DNA of 64,000 nucleotides. Source: Thermomonas sp. Its GTDB lineage: Bacteria > Pseudomonadota > Gammaproteobacteria > Xanthomonadales > Xanthomonadaceae. Below, piece after piece: positions 10,167 through 17,709 of the stretch. The stretch lies in NCBI RefSeq assembly GCF_029945965.1, contig NZ_JAQSDO010000008.1, positions 218,024-282,023 of the forward strand, in the 5' to 3' direction. Positions within the stretch are counted from its first letter, which is position 1; each line of letters starts with the position of its first letter. The position numbers were made by a program, and so were the translations under genes. The notes beneath the pieces are model-generated. The model had not been told where the DNA came from and did no database searches. It saw only the letters and a list, made by a program, of their open reading frames with translations.

Positions 10167-10709
10167 TCAGCCTTCGCCGCCGGTGCGGATCGCGATCTGG
10201 GTGCCGCCGTTGTCACCCTTCATCATCTGGTAGACGGTCTGGCGCTTGTCCTTGCTGTAGACCAAGGTTGCGCTGCCCTCGGCGGCCTGCATCGCCATCT
10301 CGCGTTTCCAGCCCTGCGCTTCCATGGATTTCTGGATGGTGGTGGAGACATCGTTTGAGGAGGCGTCGCTGACCATGTTCACCATCTTCATGCCGGCCAT
10401 GTCCATGGCGCTGTTGACCGCGCTGTGCTCGGGCAGGAACACGTCCTTGGGGAAATCCTCCGGCAACGGCACGCTTTGGCCATTCTGGCTGGTGGCGACC
10501 TTGATCTCGCCCTCGTCCGACTTGATGGTCATGGTGCCGCCATCCTTGTCCAGGTCGACCTTGTTGCCGGTGGCTCGTTCCATGGCCGCTTCGGCCGCCT
10601 TTTCGGCCGCCTTCTGGCAGGCGGTCAACGGCAGCAGCAGGCCGATGGCCAGTACTGGAAGCAGCAAGCGCACCGTGTGGGAGCGGGCCGGGTTGGAGCG
10701 TGTCGCCAT
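10167..10709 (-). CDS. hypothetical lipoprotein
   Basis: A 180-residue protein starting at the ATG at 10709 with GGGGAA upstream. The signal sequence VRLLLPVLAIGLLLPLTAC ends in a lipobox (LTAC), so it should be lipidated and membrane-anchored. After a helical AEKAAEAAMERATG segment comes an acidic region (DLDKDGGTMTIKSDEGE) and a C-terminal domain ending in charged residues. I do not recognise the family and assign no function. It lies between convergent and same-strand genes with no evident operon partner. Confidence 0.7.
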   Translation of the reverse strand: MATRSNPARSHTVRLLLPVLAIGLLLPLTACQKAAEKAAEAAMERATGNKVDLDKDGGTMTIKSDEGEIKVATSQNGQSVPLPEDFPKDVFLPEHSAVNSAMDMAGMKMVNMVSDASSNDVSTTIQKSMEAQGWKREMAMQAAEGSATLVYSKDKRQTVYQMMKGDNGGTQIAIRTGGEG

Positions 10710-10755
10710 GGTGGTTCCCCTGTAGTGATCGATTAGGCAAACGGACAAGTGCCTT

Positions 10756-11553
10756 TCAACCGGCCAGCAGTCCCCGTAGCTGGCCTTTCAGCTGCCGGCC
10801 ATGGGCACGGAAGTAATCGCGCTCGGCGCACCAGTCCGGGAAACGCAGCTCGACCTCGCGCCAGAAGCGGCGTGAATGGTCGGCATGCAGCAGATGGCAC
10901 AGCTCATGCACCAGCACGTATTCGAACGCGGACGGACGTGCCAGCACCAGTGCCAGGTCCAGCGACAGGCTGGCGTCCGGCGCCAGCGAGCCCCATTGCG
11001 AAGACGTGCGCCGGAATACGATCCGCCGCGGCACGCGCGGTAGCTCGTGCAGGTACTTTGGCAACCAGCGGCCGACATCGGCGCGCGCCTGCGCTTCGTA
11101 GAAATCCCGTAGCCCACGTTGCAGCGCGGCAGCGCCCGCGCGCGCCGGCGCGGCGAACAGCAGGCTGCCGTCCGGTTCGATGTCGAGCCGGGTCGCGCGA
11201 CCCGCGCTCCAATGCAACGGATGCATCCCGCCGCGCAGGGGAAGCGCATCAGTGATATCCCGTTGCAGGCCTGCATCCGTGGGTTGCGCATGCACGGCCA
11301 GTTGCGCCGCCAGCCAGCCGCGATGTTCGTGCAGGAAACGCTCGCCGGCCAACGTGCTTGCACGCAGCGGCAGGCTCAGTCGCGCGCCGCGTTCGTCCAC
11401 CGACAGCTTGACCCGCCGCGCACGCGGATCGCGCACGCGCAGCACGTCGATGGGGCGGCCGTCATCGAGCACAAACGTGATGGTGTCGCGCTGCATGCGT
11501 GGTGTTACCGGCGCGGTGCGTGCGGGCGAGAGCAGGCGGAACAGGGATTGCAT
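10756..11553 (-). CDS. YgjP/DUF45-type M48-like metallopeptidase
   Basis: A 265-residue protein of the YgjP-like (DUF45, WLM/SprT-related) family. The C-terminal half carries the zinc motif HELCHLLHADHSRRFW, with the HExxH equivalent near residue 217 and the typical H-x2-F/R-FW follow-up. The N-terminus has TITFVLDDGRPIDVLRVRDPRAR. Family members are predicted zinc-dependent peptidases; substrates are unknown. It is followed on the same strand by the lipoprotein gene, with 46 bp between them. Confidence 0.88.
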   Translation of the reverse strand: MQSLFRLLSPARTAPVTPRMQRDTITFVLDDGRPIDVLRVRDPRARRVKLSVDERGARLSLPLRASTLAGERFLHEHRGWLAAQLAVHAQPTDAGLQRDITDALPLRGGMHPLHWSAGRATRLDIEPDGSLLFAAPARAGAAALQRGLRDFYEAQARADVGRWLPKYLHELPRVPRRIVFRRTSSQWGSLAPDASLSLDLALVLARPSAFEYVLVHELCHLLHADHSRRFWREVELRFPDWCAERDYFRAHGRQLKGQLRGLLAG

Positions 11554-11587
11554 TCGTGCAGCTTACGATGCAATGCCGCTACTTGAC

Positions 11588-12493
11588 TCAGGCATCCGCC
11601 TTGCTCAGCTTCAGCGCGGTTTCCAGCACCAGGAACAGGCGCTTGAATTCCCCGGACATCAGCGCGAAACGGGCTTCGAGTTCCGCACGCACGTCCTCGC
11701 GTTCGCTGGACTCCAGTTGATCGACGGCGCCATCGAGCAGCTTGAACTTGCGGATCACCAGGTCCTCGCCGAGTACGAACGAGACGTGGTCATCCAGCAC
11801 CAGTGCCAGGCGCGTCACCTGCTTGCCGGCTTCCAGGTGCTTGGCGATTTCTTCGCCAGACAGTTCCATGCGCTGGACCTTGACCACCGCGCCGCTGTCG
11901 GAGGGATCACGCAGTTCGCATTCATCGCCCAGCGACAGGCCTTCCGGCAATGCATCGCCGGCGATCCAGCCGGTAAGAATCGCGCGCGGCGCGACTTCGG
12001 CATTCACCGGAAGCGCCGGGAAGCTGCCCAGCGCGCGACGCACTTCCGATACCACCGCTTCTGCATTCTTGCGCGATGAGGTATCCACCACGATCACGCC
12101 CAGCTTGGTGTCCAGCAGTGCGTCGGTGCGCACCGGGCGCACGAACGCGCGTGGCAGCAACTCGGCTACCAGGTCTTCCTTCAGCCGTTTGCGGGTACGA
12201 CCACCGGGGCGGCGGCCTTCCTTTTCTTCGATGACGGCCAGTTTCTTCTGCAGCAGGTCGTTGACCACCGCGCCGGGCAGCAGCTTGTCTTCGCCGCCCA
12301 CGGTCAGCCAGTGGGTGCCATCGATTGCGTGGTCCAGGCCTTCATGGTGCTGGCCCATCGGCGCGACAAAACCACGGCTGGACAGTTCCAGCAGGCCGAC
12401 CGGTTTGAGCGCGCAGGTCGCCAACTGGGTGTCGAGGTCGGTGAGGTCGAGCGAAGTGGGAAAGCGGAGCAGGGTCAGGTTTCTAAAGAACAT
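11588..12493 (-). CDS. rdgC: recombination-associated protein RdgC
   Basis: Ring-shaped double-stranded DNA-binding protein that modulates RecA activity. The 301 residues match the family. The N-terminus MFFRNLTLLRFP and the GFVAPMGQHHEGLDH block are typical, as is the later EEKEGRRPGGRTRKRLKEDL segment. It lies 76 bp downstream of ttcA on the same strand, separated by a short hairpin. Confidence 0.95.
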   Translation of the reverse strand: MFFRNLTLLRFPTSLDLTDLDTQLATCALKPVGLLELSSRGFVAPMGQHHEGLDHAIDGTHWLTVGGEDKLLPGAVVNDLLQKKLAVIEEKEGRRPGGRTRKRLKEDLVAELLPRAFVRPVRTDALLDTKLGVIVVDTSSRKNAEAVVSEVRRALGSFPALPVNAEVAPRAILTGWIAGDALPEGLSLGDECELRDPSDSGAVVKVQRMELSGEEIAKHLEAGKQVTRLALVLDDHVSFVLGEDLVIRKFKLLDGAVDQLESSEREDVRAELEARFALMSGEFKRLFLVLETALKLSKADA

Positions 12494-12537
12494 TCAGTCA
12501 TCCAGTTGTTGTTGTGGGAAGAGCAACCCCTCCCATC

Positions 12538-12561
12538 CTCTCCCTGCACTCAGGGGGAGGG
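12538..12561. repeat. intercistronic hairpin between ttcA and rdgC
   Basis: CCTCTCCCTG (12538-12547) pairs with CAGGGGGAGG (12552-12561) around a CACT loop, with one G-T wobble position. Further C- and G-runs outside allow alternative pairings. There is no T-run, so it is not a convincing terminator. It resembles the pyrimidine/purine hairpins often found between genes in xanthomonads. Confidence 0.4.
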
Positions 12562-12569
12562 GCGAAAGA

Positions 12570-13523
12570 CTAGTTGCCGGCGGTCTCGCCACCTGCGAGC
12601 CACGCATGCGTCTGTGCAAGTGTGTTTGGCATCGTGACATCGCCGCGTTTGCCGAGGCTGGCGAAATCAAACAGGTTCGGATCGCTCAGGTGCGACGGGC
12701 GGATGTCGCCCAGTGCGCGCGACAGGGTTTCGATGCGGCCCGGTGAGTCTTTCTCCCAGCCTGCCAGCATCCTCGATACCTGCTTGCGCTGCAGGTTTTC
12801 CTGCGAGCCACACAGGTTGCAGGGAATGATCGGGAATTGTTTGTATGCGGCGTAGGCTTCGATGTCGTCCTCGCGCACATAGGCCAGTGGGCGGATGACG
12901 ACATGTTTGCCGTCATCGCTGAGCAGCTTGGGTGGCATGCCGGACAGTTTGGCGTGGAAAAACATGTTGAGGAAAAACGTGTTGACCAGGTCATCGCGGT
13001 GGTGGCCAAGCGCGATCTTGCTGAAGCCATTGGCAGCGGCATGGTTGTACAGCGCGCCGCGCCGCATCCGCGAGCACAGCGAACACATGGTCTTGCCTTC
13101 GGGAATCACCCGGCTGACCACCGAATAGGTGTCCTGCTCGATGATCTGGAAGTCGACACCAAGGCCACGCAGGTAATCGGGCAGCACGTGTTCCGGGAAG
13201 TCAGGCTGCTTTTGGTCGAGGTTGACCGCGGTGATCGAAAACTCGACGGGTGCCTTCTTCTGCAGTTGCAGCAGCACGTCCAGCATCGTGTAGCTGTCCT
13301 TGCCACCGGACAGGCAGGCCATGACCTTGTCGCCAGCCTCGATCATGCCGAAATCGGCGATCGCGCGGCCAACCTGGTGGCGCAGGCGCTTGCCCAGCTT
13401 GTCAGCTTCGCGCTTGGCCGGCGCATTGCCGGGATGTCGCGTGTGCGGCAGCGGTTCGGCGATTGCCAACGTGTTCTTCGGGGAGAGGGGCAGGATGCTT
13501 GGAATTGGCAGGACGGCATTCAT
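12570..13523 (-). CDS. ttcA: tRNA 2-thiocytidine biosynthesis protein TtcA
   Basis: ATP-dependent thiolase that makes 2-thiocytidine at position 32 of certain tRNAs, using an iron-sulfur cluster. The 317 residues contain the PP-loop [12 protein letters not shown] near residue 70. Two CxxC motifs serve as cluster ligands: [10 protein letters not shown] near 146 and CNLCGSQ near 235. The N-terminal 30 residues are variable. It precedes rdgC on the same strand and diverges from the small YdcH-like gene (66 bp apart). Confidence 0.96.
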   Translation of the reverse strand: MNAVLPIPSILPLSPKNTLAIAEPLPHTRHPGNAPAKREADKLGKRLRHQVGRAIADFGMIEAGDKVMACLSGGKDSYTMLDVLLQLQKKAPVEFSITAVNLDQKQPDFPEHVLPDYLRGLGVDFQIIEQDTYSVVSRVIPEGKTMCSLCSRMRRGALYNHAAANGFSKIALGHHRDDLVNTFFLNMFFHAKLSGMPPKLLSDDGKHVVIRPLAYVREDDIEAYAAYKQFPIIPCNLCGSQENLQRKQVSRMLAGWEKDSPGRIETLSRALGDIRPSHLSDPNLFDFASLGKRGDVTMPNTLAQTHAWLAGGETAGN

Positions 13524-13588
13524 CAGGCCGCCATTTTACCTGTCAGTGACTGGTCGGCACTGCGTTGGCGGCGCGCTATGCTGCGGCC

Positions 13589-13807
13589 ATGAGCCTGCCG
13601 CATGATCCCGCCGAGCTTGCACGCCTGACCCGGCGCATGGTTGAACTGCGCCAGGAGCACCGTGACCTGGACACCGTGATCGAACGTTTCGCCGCCGACA
13701 TCCAGGCCGACGAACTGGCGCTCAAACGCCTGAAGAAACGCAAGTTGCAGCTCAAGGACCAGATCACCTGGATCGAGAGTGCGTTGATTCCGGACGAACC
13801 GGCATAA
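13589..13807 (+). CDS. YdcH-like (DUF465) small helical protein
   Basis: A 72-residue protein with the DUF465/YdcH signature: a helical N-terminus (LARLTRRMVELRQEHRDLD) and a Lys-rich C-terminal helix (LKRLKKRKLQLKDQI). It is predicted to be a helical hairpin. The ATG at 13589 (MSLPHD) fits the family length better than 13565. The function is unknown. A weak GGGC-TTGG-GCCC hairpin with a T-run just after the stop may end its transcript. The first leader repeat begins 23 bp after the stop. Confidence 0.8.
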   Translation: MSLPHDPAELARLTRRMVELRQEHRDLDTVIERFAADIQADELALKRLKKRKLQLKDQITWIESALIPDEPA

Positions 13808-13830
13808 GGCGGGCTTGGGCCCCTTTTTGC

Positions 13831-13946
13831 CCACAGGCACATTGCAAGTGCTTGATCGCGCAGGCGATCACAAATTGTCACAACTGGTCAGCAACGGGGA
13901 AAGACCTGTCGCACGGTGTGGCGCGTACTCATGACTCCCATGAGGG
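13831..13946 (+). repeat. leader repeat, copy 1 (upstream of methyltransferase)
   Basis: This 116-bp sequence recurs at 15074-15190, with about 14 substitutions and one indel in my hand alignment. It holds a stem TGATCGC/GCGATCA around GCAG (near 13852-13870). Next come three direct repeats with a 10-bp period: TCACAA at 13868, TCACAA at 13878 and a degenerate TCAGCA at 13888. A conserved GGGGAAAGACCTGTCGCAC block follows. The gene start lies 40 bp downstream. Its position suggests a promoter, operator or 5' leader; the function is inferred. Confidence 0.85.
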
Positions 13947-13986
13947 GCAATCCCCCCAGCCATCAACTTAGAAAGAGGAGTCTTCT

Positions 13987-14943
13987 ATGTCAGACAGTGC
14001 CGATGGCCTGTTTTCACCAACGATGGCTGCCGAATTTCTGGATCAGGTGTACGCGGATCTTATGAGGAGGCCCGAGACGCTTGATGCCGCACTCGCGGCA
14101 CTTTCGTGGTATCTGCGCACGCAGCGGCGAAAGCTGGCGACTCCGCAATGGCAACACATCGTCACCCTTTGCCTTGATCATCCACTTCGTCAAGTCCTGC
14201 ATCAGGATCCGCTAACCGCTAGAGCATTTTCAATGTCGCGTGGATACCAAGGCGACGCTGAACTTCTGGATATTATCTACGGCGGAGATTACAAAGGATT
14301 TAGTGCTGACCCGGTCTCTGCGCTGGGCGCTGCCGTTTTTAGCCATACGATTCGTTGTCAAGCGCCTACGGCGGTGCGCGAACGCCGCACTTTTCTAGCT
14401 GCACAGATTGATATGCAGTGTGCGCGCCTCGCCTCCTCGCACATCCTGTCCGTGGCCTGTGGGCACATGCGGGAATTGGAGTTGTCAACGTCAGTTCAAG
14501 CACGTGCATTTGGTCGTTTTGCCGGGCTAGACCAGGACCCCGTGACAGTAAACTTCGTTCAGAACACATGGGGTCAACTAGGCGTTGAATGCAAACGGGA
14601 GTCAGTTAAAGCTTTGCTGACCGACGATTCTCCTGCCGAATCGTTCGACTACATTTATACCGCCGGACTCTATGATTATTTAGATGAGCCCGTGGCACAG
14701 GGTCTAACAAGAAAACTCTTCAGAATGCTGCGCCCAAGAGGGCGCTTATTGATTGGTAATTACACGCCAAACACGGTCGACGTCGGCTACATGGAAGCGT
14801 ACATGGGCTGGAATCTTCTTTATCGGGATGCCAGTGCAATGCAGAACCTCGCCGCCATGATTCCTGCGTCAAGCATTGGCAACAGAGAGGTGTTCTCCGA
14901 TACGACGGGGGCAGTGATCTACCTTTCCATGGAAGCGCAGTAA
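13987..14943 (+). CDS. class I SAM-dependent methyltransferase, PhcB-like (3-OH-PAME synthase family)
   Basis: A 318-residue protein resembling the PhcB-like extracellular-factor methyltransferases, which methylate 3-hydroxy fatty acids to signals such as 3-OH-palmitate methyl ester in Ralstonia. The family-like block SRGYQGDAELLDIIY lies near residue 85. SAM motif I is SVACGHMRELE near 154. GLYDYLDEP (near 226), LRPRGRLLIGNY and a C-terminal WNLLYRDA follow. AGAGGAG lies about 7 bases ahead of the ATG. Codon use is clearly more AT-rich than the neighbours (TTA, AGA, CTA codons), which suggests transfer. No PhcS/PhcR-like sensor genes are in the window. The methyl acceptor is unproven. Confidence 0.75.
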   Translation: MSDSADGLFSPTMAAEFLDQVYADLMRRPETLDAALAALSWYLRTQRRKLATPQWQHIVTLCLDHPLRQVLHQDPLTARAFSMSRGYQGDAELLDIIYGGDYKGFSADPVSALGAAVFSHTIRCQAPTAVRERRTFLAAQIDMQCARLASSHILSVACGHMRELELSTSVQARAFGRFAGLDQDPVTVNFVQNTWGQLGVECKRESVKALLTDDSPAESFDYIYTAGLYDYLDEPVAQGLTRKLFRMLRPRGRLLIGNYTPNTVDVGYMEAYMGWNLLYRDASAMQNLAAMIPASSIGNREVFSDTTGAVIYLSMEAQ

Positions 14944-15009
14944 CTAATAAAATTGCGGTCTCGTTGCTCAACTTGGTTTGTAATTTTGCGGTCACGCGCG
15001 GCCAAACAA

Positions 15010-15054
15010 GGGGGTCTGGATCACTTCCCGGAAACGGAAGTGATCCAGACCCCC
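15010..15054. repeat. perfect 19-bp inverted repeat
   Basis: GGGGGTCTGGATCACTTCC (15010-15028) and its exact complement (15036-15054) are separated by 7 bases. It lies 66 bp past the methyltransferase stop and 19 bp before the second leader copy. The transcript would form a very stable hairpin, but the downstream T-run is poor (ATGTTTCTTT). It may be a terminator or a REP-type palindrome; its GGGGTC end resembles the elements at 19743 and 47496. Confidence 0.85.
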
Positions 15055-15073
15055 ATGTTTCTTTCTGATATCG

Positions 15074-15190
15074 CCACAGGCACATTGCAAGTACTTGATC
15101 GCACAGGCAATCACAAACGATCACAACTGGTCAGCAATGGGGAAAGACCTGTCGCACGACGCGAGCGCGTACTCGGGGCGCCCATGAGGG
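15074..15190 (+). repeat. leader repeat, copy 2 (upstream of YadA-like adhesin)
   Basis: Second copy of the leader at 13831-13946, about 87% identical by hand. The 10-bp-phased repeats are kept (TCACAA at 15111 and 15121, TCAGCA at 15131), while the 4-base spacer between the first two differs (ACGA against ATTG). The stem TGATCGC/GCAATCA carries one mismatch here. The adhesin ATG is 21 bp beyond the copy, with AAGGAG between. Confidence 0.85.
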
Positions 15191-15211
15191 CACCACCACA
15201 AGGAGTACGCC

Positions 15212-17614
15212 ATGAACCTGCAACACGTACGCGGTTGGCCCGTGCTGACCTTCAGTCGCCTCAGCGTGGCCCTGTTGCTGGGGCTGGGCTCGATGTCAGC
15301 GTTTGCTGCGGATGATCCCTGCAAGAACCCTGACGGAACCGATGTGGTGCCGGCACCGAGCACCGACCAAGGACTCGAGAGCGGCGTCAATGTGACCACG
15401 TGCGATCCCAATGCCATCGCTTATGGTCACAACGTGAATGCAAGCGGTGTGCTTTCGATCGCGATCGGCAATGGCTTCGATCTCAATGGCAACAACATCA
15501 TCGAACCCACCGAGATGACGGTGGCGTACGGGTTCGCCAGTGTCGCCTTCGGCAACCTTGCGCGTGCGACTGCAGCGGGTCCGGCGGTCGCGCTGGGCGT
15601 TGCGGTGCTGGCGTCTGGCGACCTGTCGGTTGCCACCGGCATCGATACCCGGGCCACCGGCGGCGAAGCGGTGGCGTTCGGCCGCGTGCAGCGCGCCACC
15701 GGCAACAATTCGGTCGCGATTGGCAGCGGCTATGTGGTGGTGGACCCGTTGAATTCGAACAACAACTACACCGTCGGCAACACGGCATCGGGCTACCAAA
15801 GCGTCGCCATGGGCGTGGGTAGTGAGGCCACGAACGACAACTCGGTTGCAGTCGGGGGCGCATGGAATTTCGGCGGCACCTGGTACGGCACCAGGGCTTT
15901 TGGCGCCGGCAGTTCCGCGTTCGGCGTGGCATCGATTGCTTCCGGGAGCAGTTCGACGGCGATAGGTTTTGGCAATGAGGCCAGCGCCGATCGTGCCAGC
16001 GCGGTGGGCTACGCCAACGAAGTGCACGACACAAATGGCACCGCGTTCGGGTTCTACAATCAGATTCTTGCCGGCGCCGGCAACGGTTCCGCATTCGGCT
16101 ACAACAATGTCGTGGCCGGGTTCGGCGGGACCGCGGTAGGCGCGAACAATCACGCCGATGGCGGCCATTCGGTGGCGATGGGCTATGCGGTAACCGCCAC
16201 CGGGGTGGGTTCAATAGCCGTGGGCGGTTGGTTTGACCTCAACAACAATGGCGTGGTGGACGCATTCGAACGCACCACGGCGACGGGAGATAACAGCGTA
16301 GTCTTTGGCCTTAGGAGCCAGGCCAAGGGCGAGCGGTCGGTGGCCATGGGAAATCAGACCTTTACTGGGTCGAACGCACCGTTTGCCGCAGCGGTTGGTT
16401 ATGGGGCTGCAGCATACGGTCAGGAATCCGCGGCACTTGGCGTAGTCGTATATGCGGCAGCGATCAATAGTGTAGCGGTGGGATCCAATACCTCGGCGAT
16501 AAAGAAAAGTTCGGTGGCAGTCGGCAGTTGGTGGGATTTCAATGGCAACGGTTACACGGAAGCCGGTGAATCCACCGAGGCGCTGGGTGAGGGAAGTTCG
16601 GCATTCGGTGTCGCCAGCCGTGCGCTCAACGTAGGCAGCACGGCGCTCGGGTTCAACGCGATTGCCGACCGCGACTATGCGATAGCGGTCGGCAGGACCG
16701 GCGGCGAGCACCAGATCATCCACCTGGCGGACGGCACCCAGGACACCGATGCGGTCAACCTGCGGCAGTTGAACGGGGTGGGCAATTTCTGGGGCAACAC
16801 GCTGGCCAGCATGTTGGGCGGCGGCGCAGCATGGTCTGGCGGCAACTTCACCGCGCCTACCTTCACCATCCAGGGCACCTACTACAACAATGTGGGCGCG
16901 GCATTCGCTGCAGTCGATGCCAGCTTGACGTCCCTGGCCGCAACGGCAGGCGTGCCCGGCCCTCAAGGTCCGGCAGGTCCTGGCGGTTCGCAGGGTCCGA
17001 CGGGTCCTGGCGGCCCGCAAGGACCCACAGGCAGTGTTGGCAGCACTGGCCCGGCAGGCCCGCAGGGTCCCGTAGGCCCACAAGGACCTACTGGTGCCAA
17101 TGGTGCGGATCCGGCGTATGTCGATGCTGGTGATGCCGCCACCCTCAATACAGCGAACGTGCATGCAGATGCCGGTGATGCCACGACCCTGGCTTCGGCG
17201 AACACATTCGCCACCACCGGCGATGCGGGCACCCTGACTTCGGCCAAGGCCTATGCCGACACCCGGTCCACTGCTGCGGTCAGCACGGCCAACGCATATA
17301 CCGACAATCGCTTCGCCGCCTGGAGCGACAGCTTTACCCAATACCAGCAGGCAGTGGACTTGCGTTTTGCGCATACCGATGCACGCATCGACCGGATCGG
17401 GGCGATGGGCAGCGCGATGACTTCGGCGGCGATCAATACCGCCGGCCTGCCCGGCACCAACCGGATCGGCGTGGGCGTGGGCGTGCAGGGCGGGCGTTCG
17501 GCAGTGGCGATCAGCTACCAGCGCCTGCTGCTCCCGAACGTGAGCGCCTCGCTGACCGGCGCGTTCTCCGGTGGCGACACCAGCGTCTCCGCCGGTACTG
17601 GCTTCAGTTGGTAA
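15212..17614 (+). CDS. YadA-like trimeric autotransporter adhesin with collagen-like stalk
   Basis: An 800-residue type Vc secretion protein. A signal peptide (about 1-32, ending SAFA) precedes a YadA/Hia-type head of repeated SVAxG units (residues ~65-500). [11 protein letters not shown] near 511 is a head-stalk connector. About 17-18 Gly-X-Y triplets follow (~580-632), then a stalk of repeated AGDAxTLxxAN units. The last ~55 residues are a YadA membrane anchor (GVGVGVQGG to SAGTGFSW). Three acidic loops like EF-hand or dockerin sites ([36 protein letters not shown]) are inserted in the head near 90, 342 and 442. Trimers should display the head on the cell surface. The ligand is unknown. AAGGAG precedes the ATG. 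Confidence 0.92.
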   Translation: MNLQHVRGWPVLTFSRLSVALLLGLGSMSAFAADDPCKNPDGTDVVPAPSTDQGLESGVNVTTCDPNAIAYGHNVNASGVLSIAIGNGFDLNGNNIIEPTEMTVAYGFASVAFGNLARATAAGPAVALGVAVLASGDLSVATGIDTRATGGEAVAFGRVQRATGNNSVAIGSGYVVVDPLNSNNNYTVGNTASGYQSVAMGVGSEATNDNSVAVGGAWNFGGTWYGTRAFGAGSSAFGVASIASGSSSTAIGFGNEASADRASAVGYANEVHDTNGTAFGFYNQILAGAGNGSAFGYNNVVAGFGGTAVGANNHADGGHSVAMGYAVTATGVGSIAVGGWFDLNNNGVVDAFERTTATGDNSVVFGLRSQAKGERSVAMGNQTFTGSNAPFAAAVGYGAAAYGQESAALGVVVYAAAINSVAVGSNTSAIKKSSVAVGSWWDFNGNGYTEAGESTEALGEGSSAFGVASRALNVGSTALGFNAIADRDYAIAVGRTGGEHQIIHLADGTQDTDAVNLRQLNGVGNFWGNTLASMLGGGAAWSGGNFTAPTFTIQGTYYNNVGAAFAAVDASLTSLAATAGVPGPQGPAGPGGSQGPTGPGGPQGPTGSVGSTGPAGPQGPVGPQGPTGANGADPAYVDAGDAATLNTANVHADAGDATTLASANTFATTGDAGTLTSAKAYADTRSTAAVSTANAYTDNRFAAWSDSFTQYQQAVDLRFAHTDARIDRIGAMGSAMTSAAINTAGLPGTNRIGVGVGVQGGRSAVAISYQRLLLPNVSASLTGAFSGGDTSVSAGTGFSW

Positions 17615-17654
17615 TCGGGCCTCACTCCAGTGGTGGAGTAGACCGCAAGGTCGG

Positions 17655-17682
17655 GCGGGGGTGGGCAACTGCCCCCGCTTTT
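17655..17682 (+). terminator. rho-independent terminator after the adhesin gene
   Basis: GCGGGGG (17655-17661) pairs with CCCCCGC (17672-17678) around a 10-base loop and is followed by TTTT. It lies 40 bp after the adhesin stop and just ahead of the regulator gene. Confidence 0.7.
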
Positions 17683-17709
17683 CGTGGTTGTCCGTCCGAA
17701 TCCGCGCGT

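Noticed and set aside
13831-15190. Leader repeat as a known riboswitch (c-di-GMP, cobalamin)
   Set aside because: None of the conserved cores of these riboswitches is present, and the one clear stem shows no compensatory change between copies.
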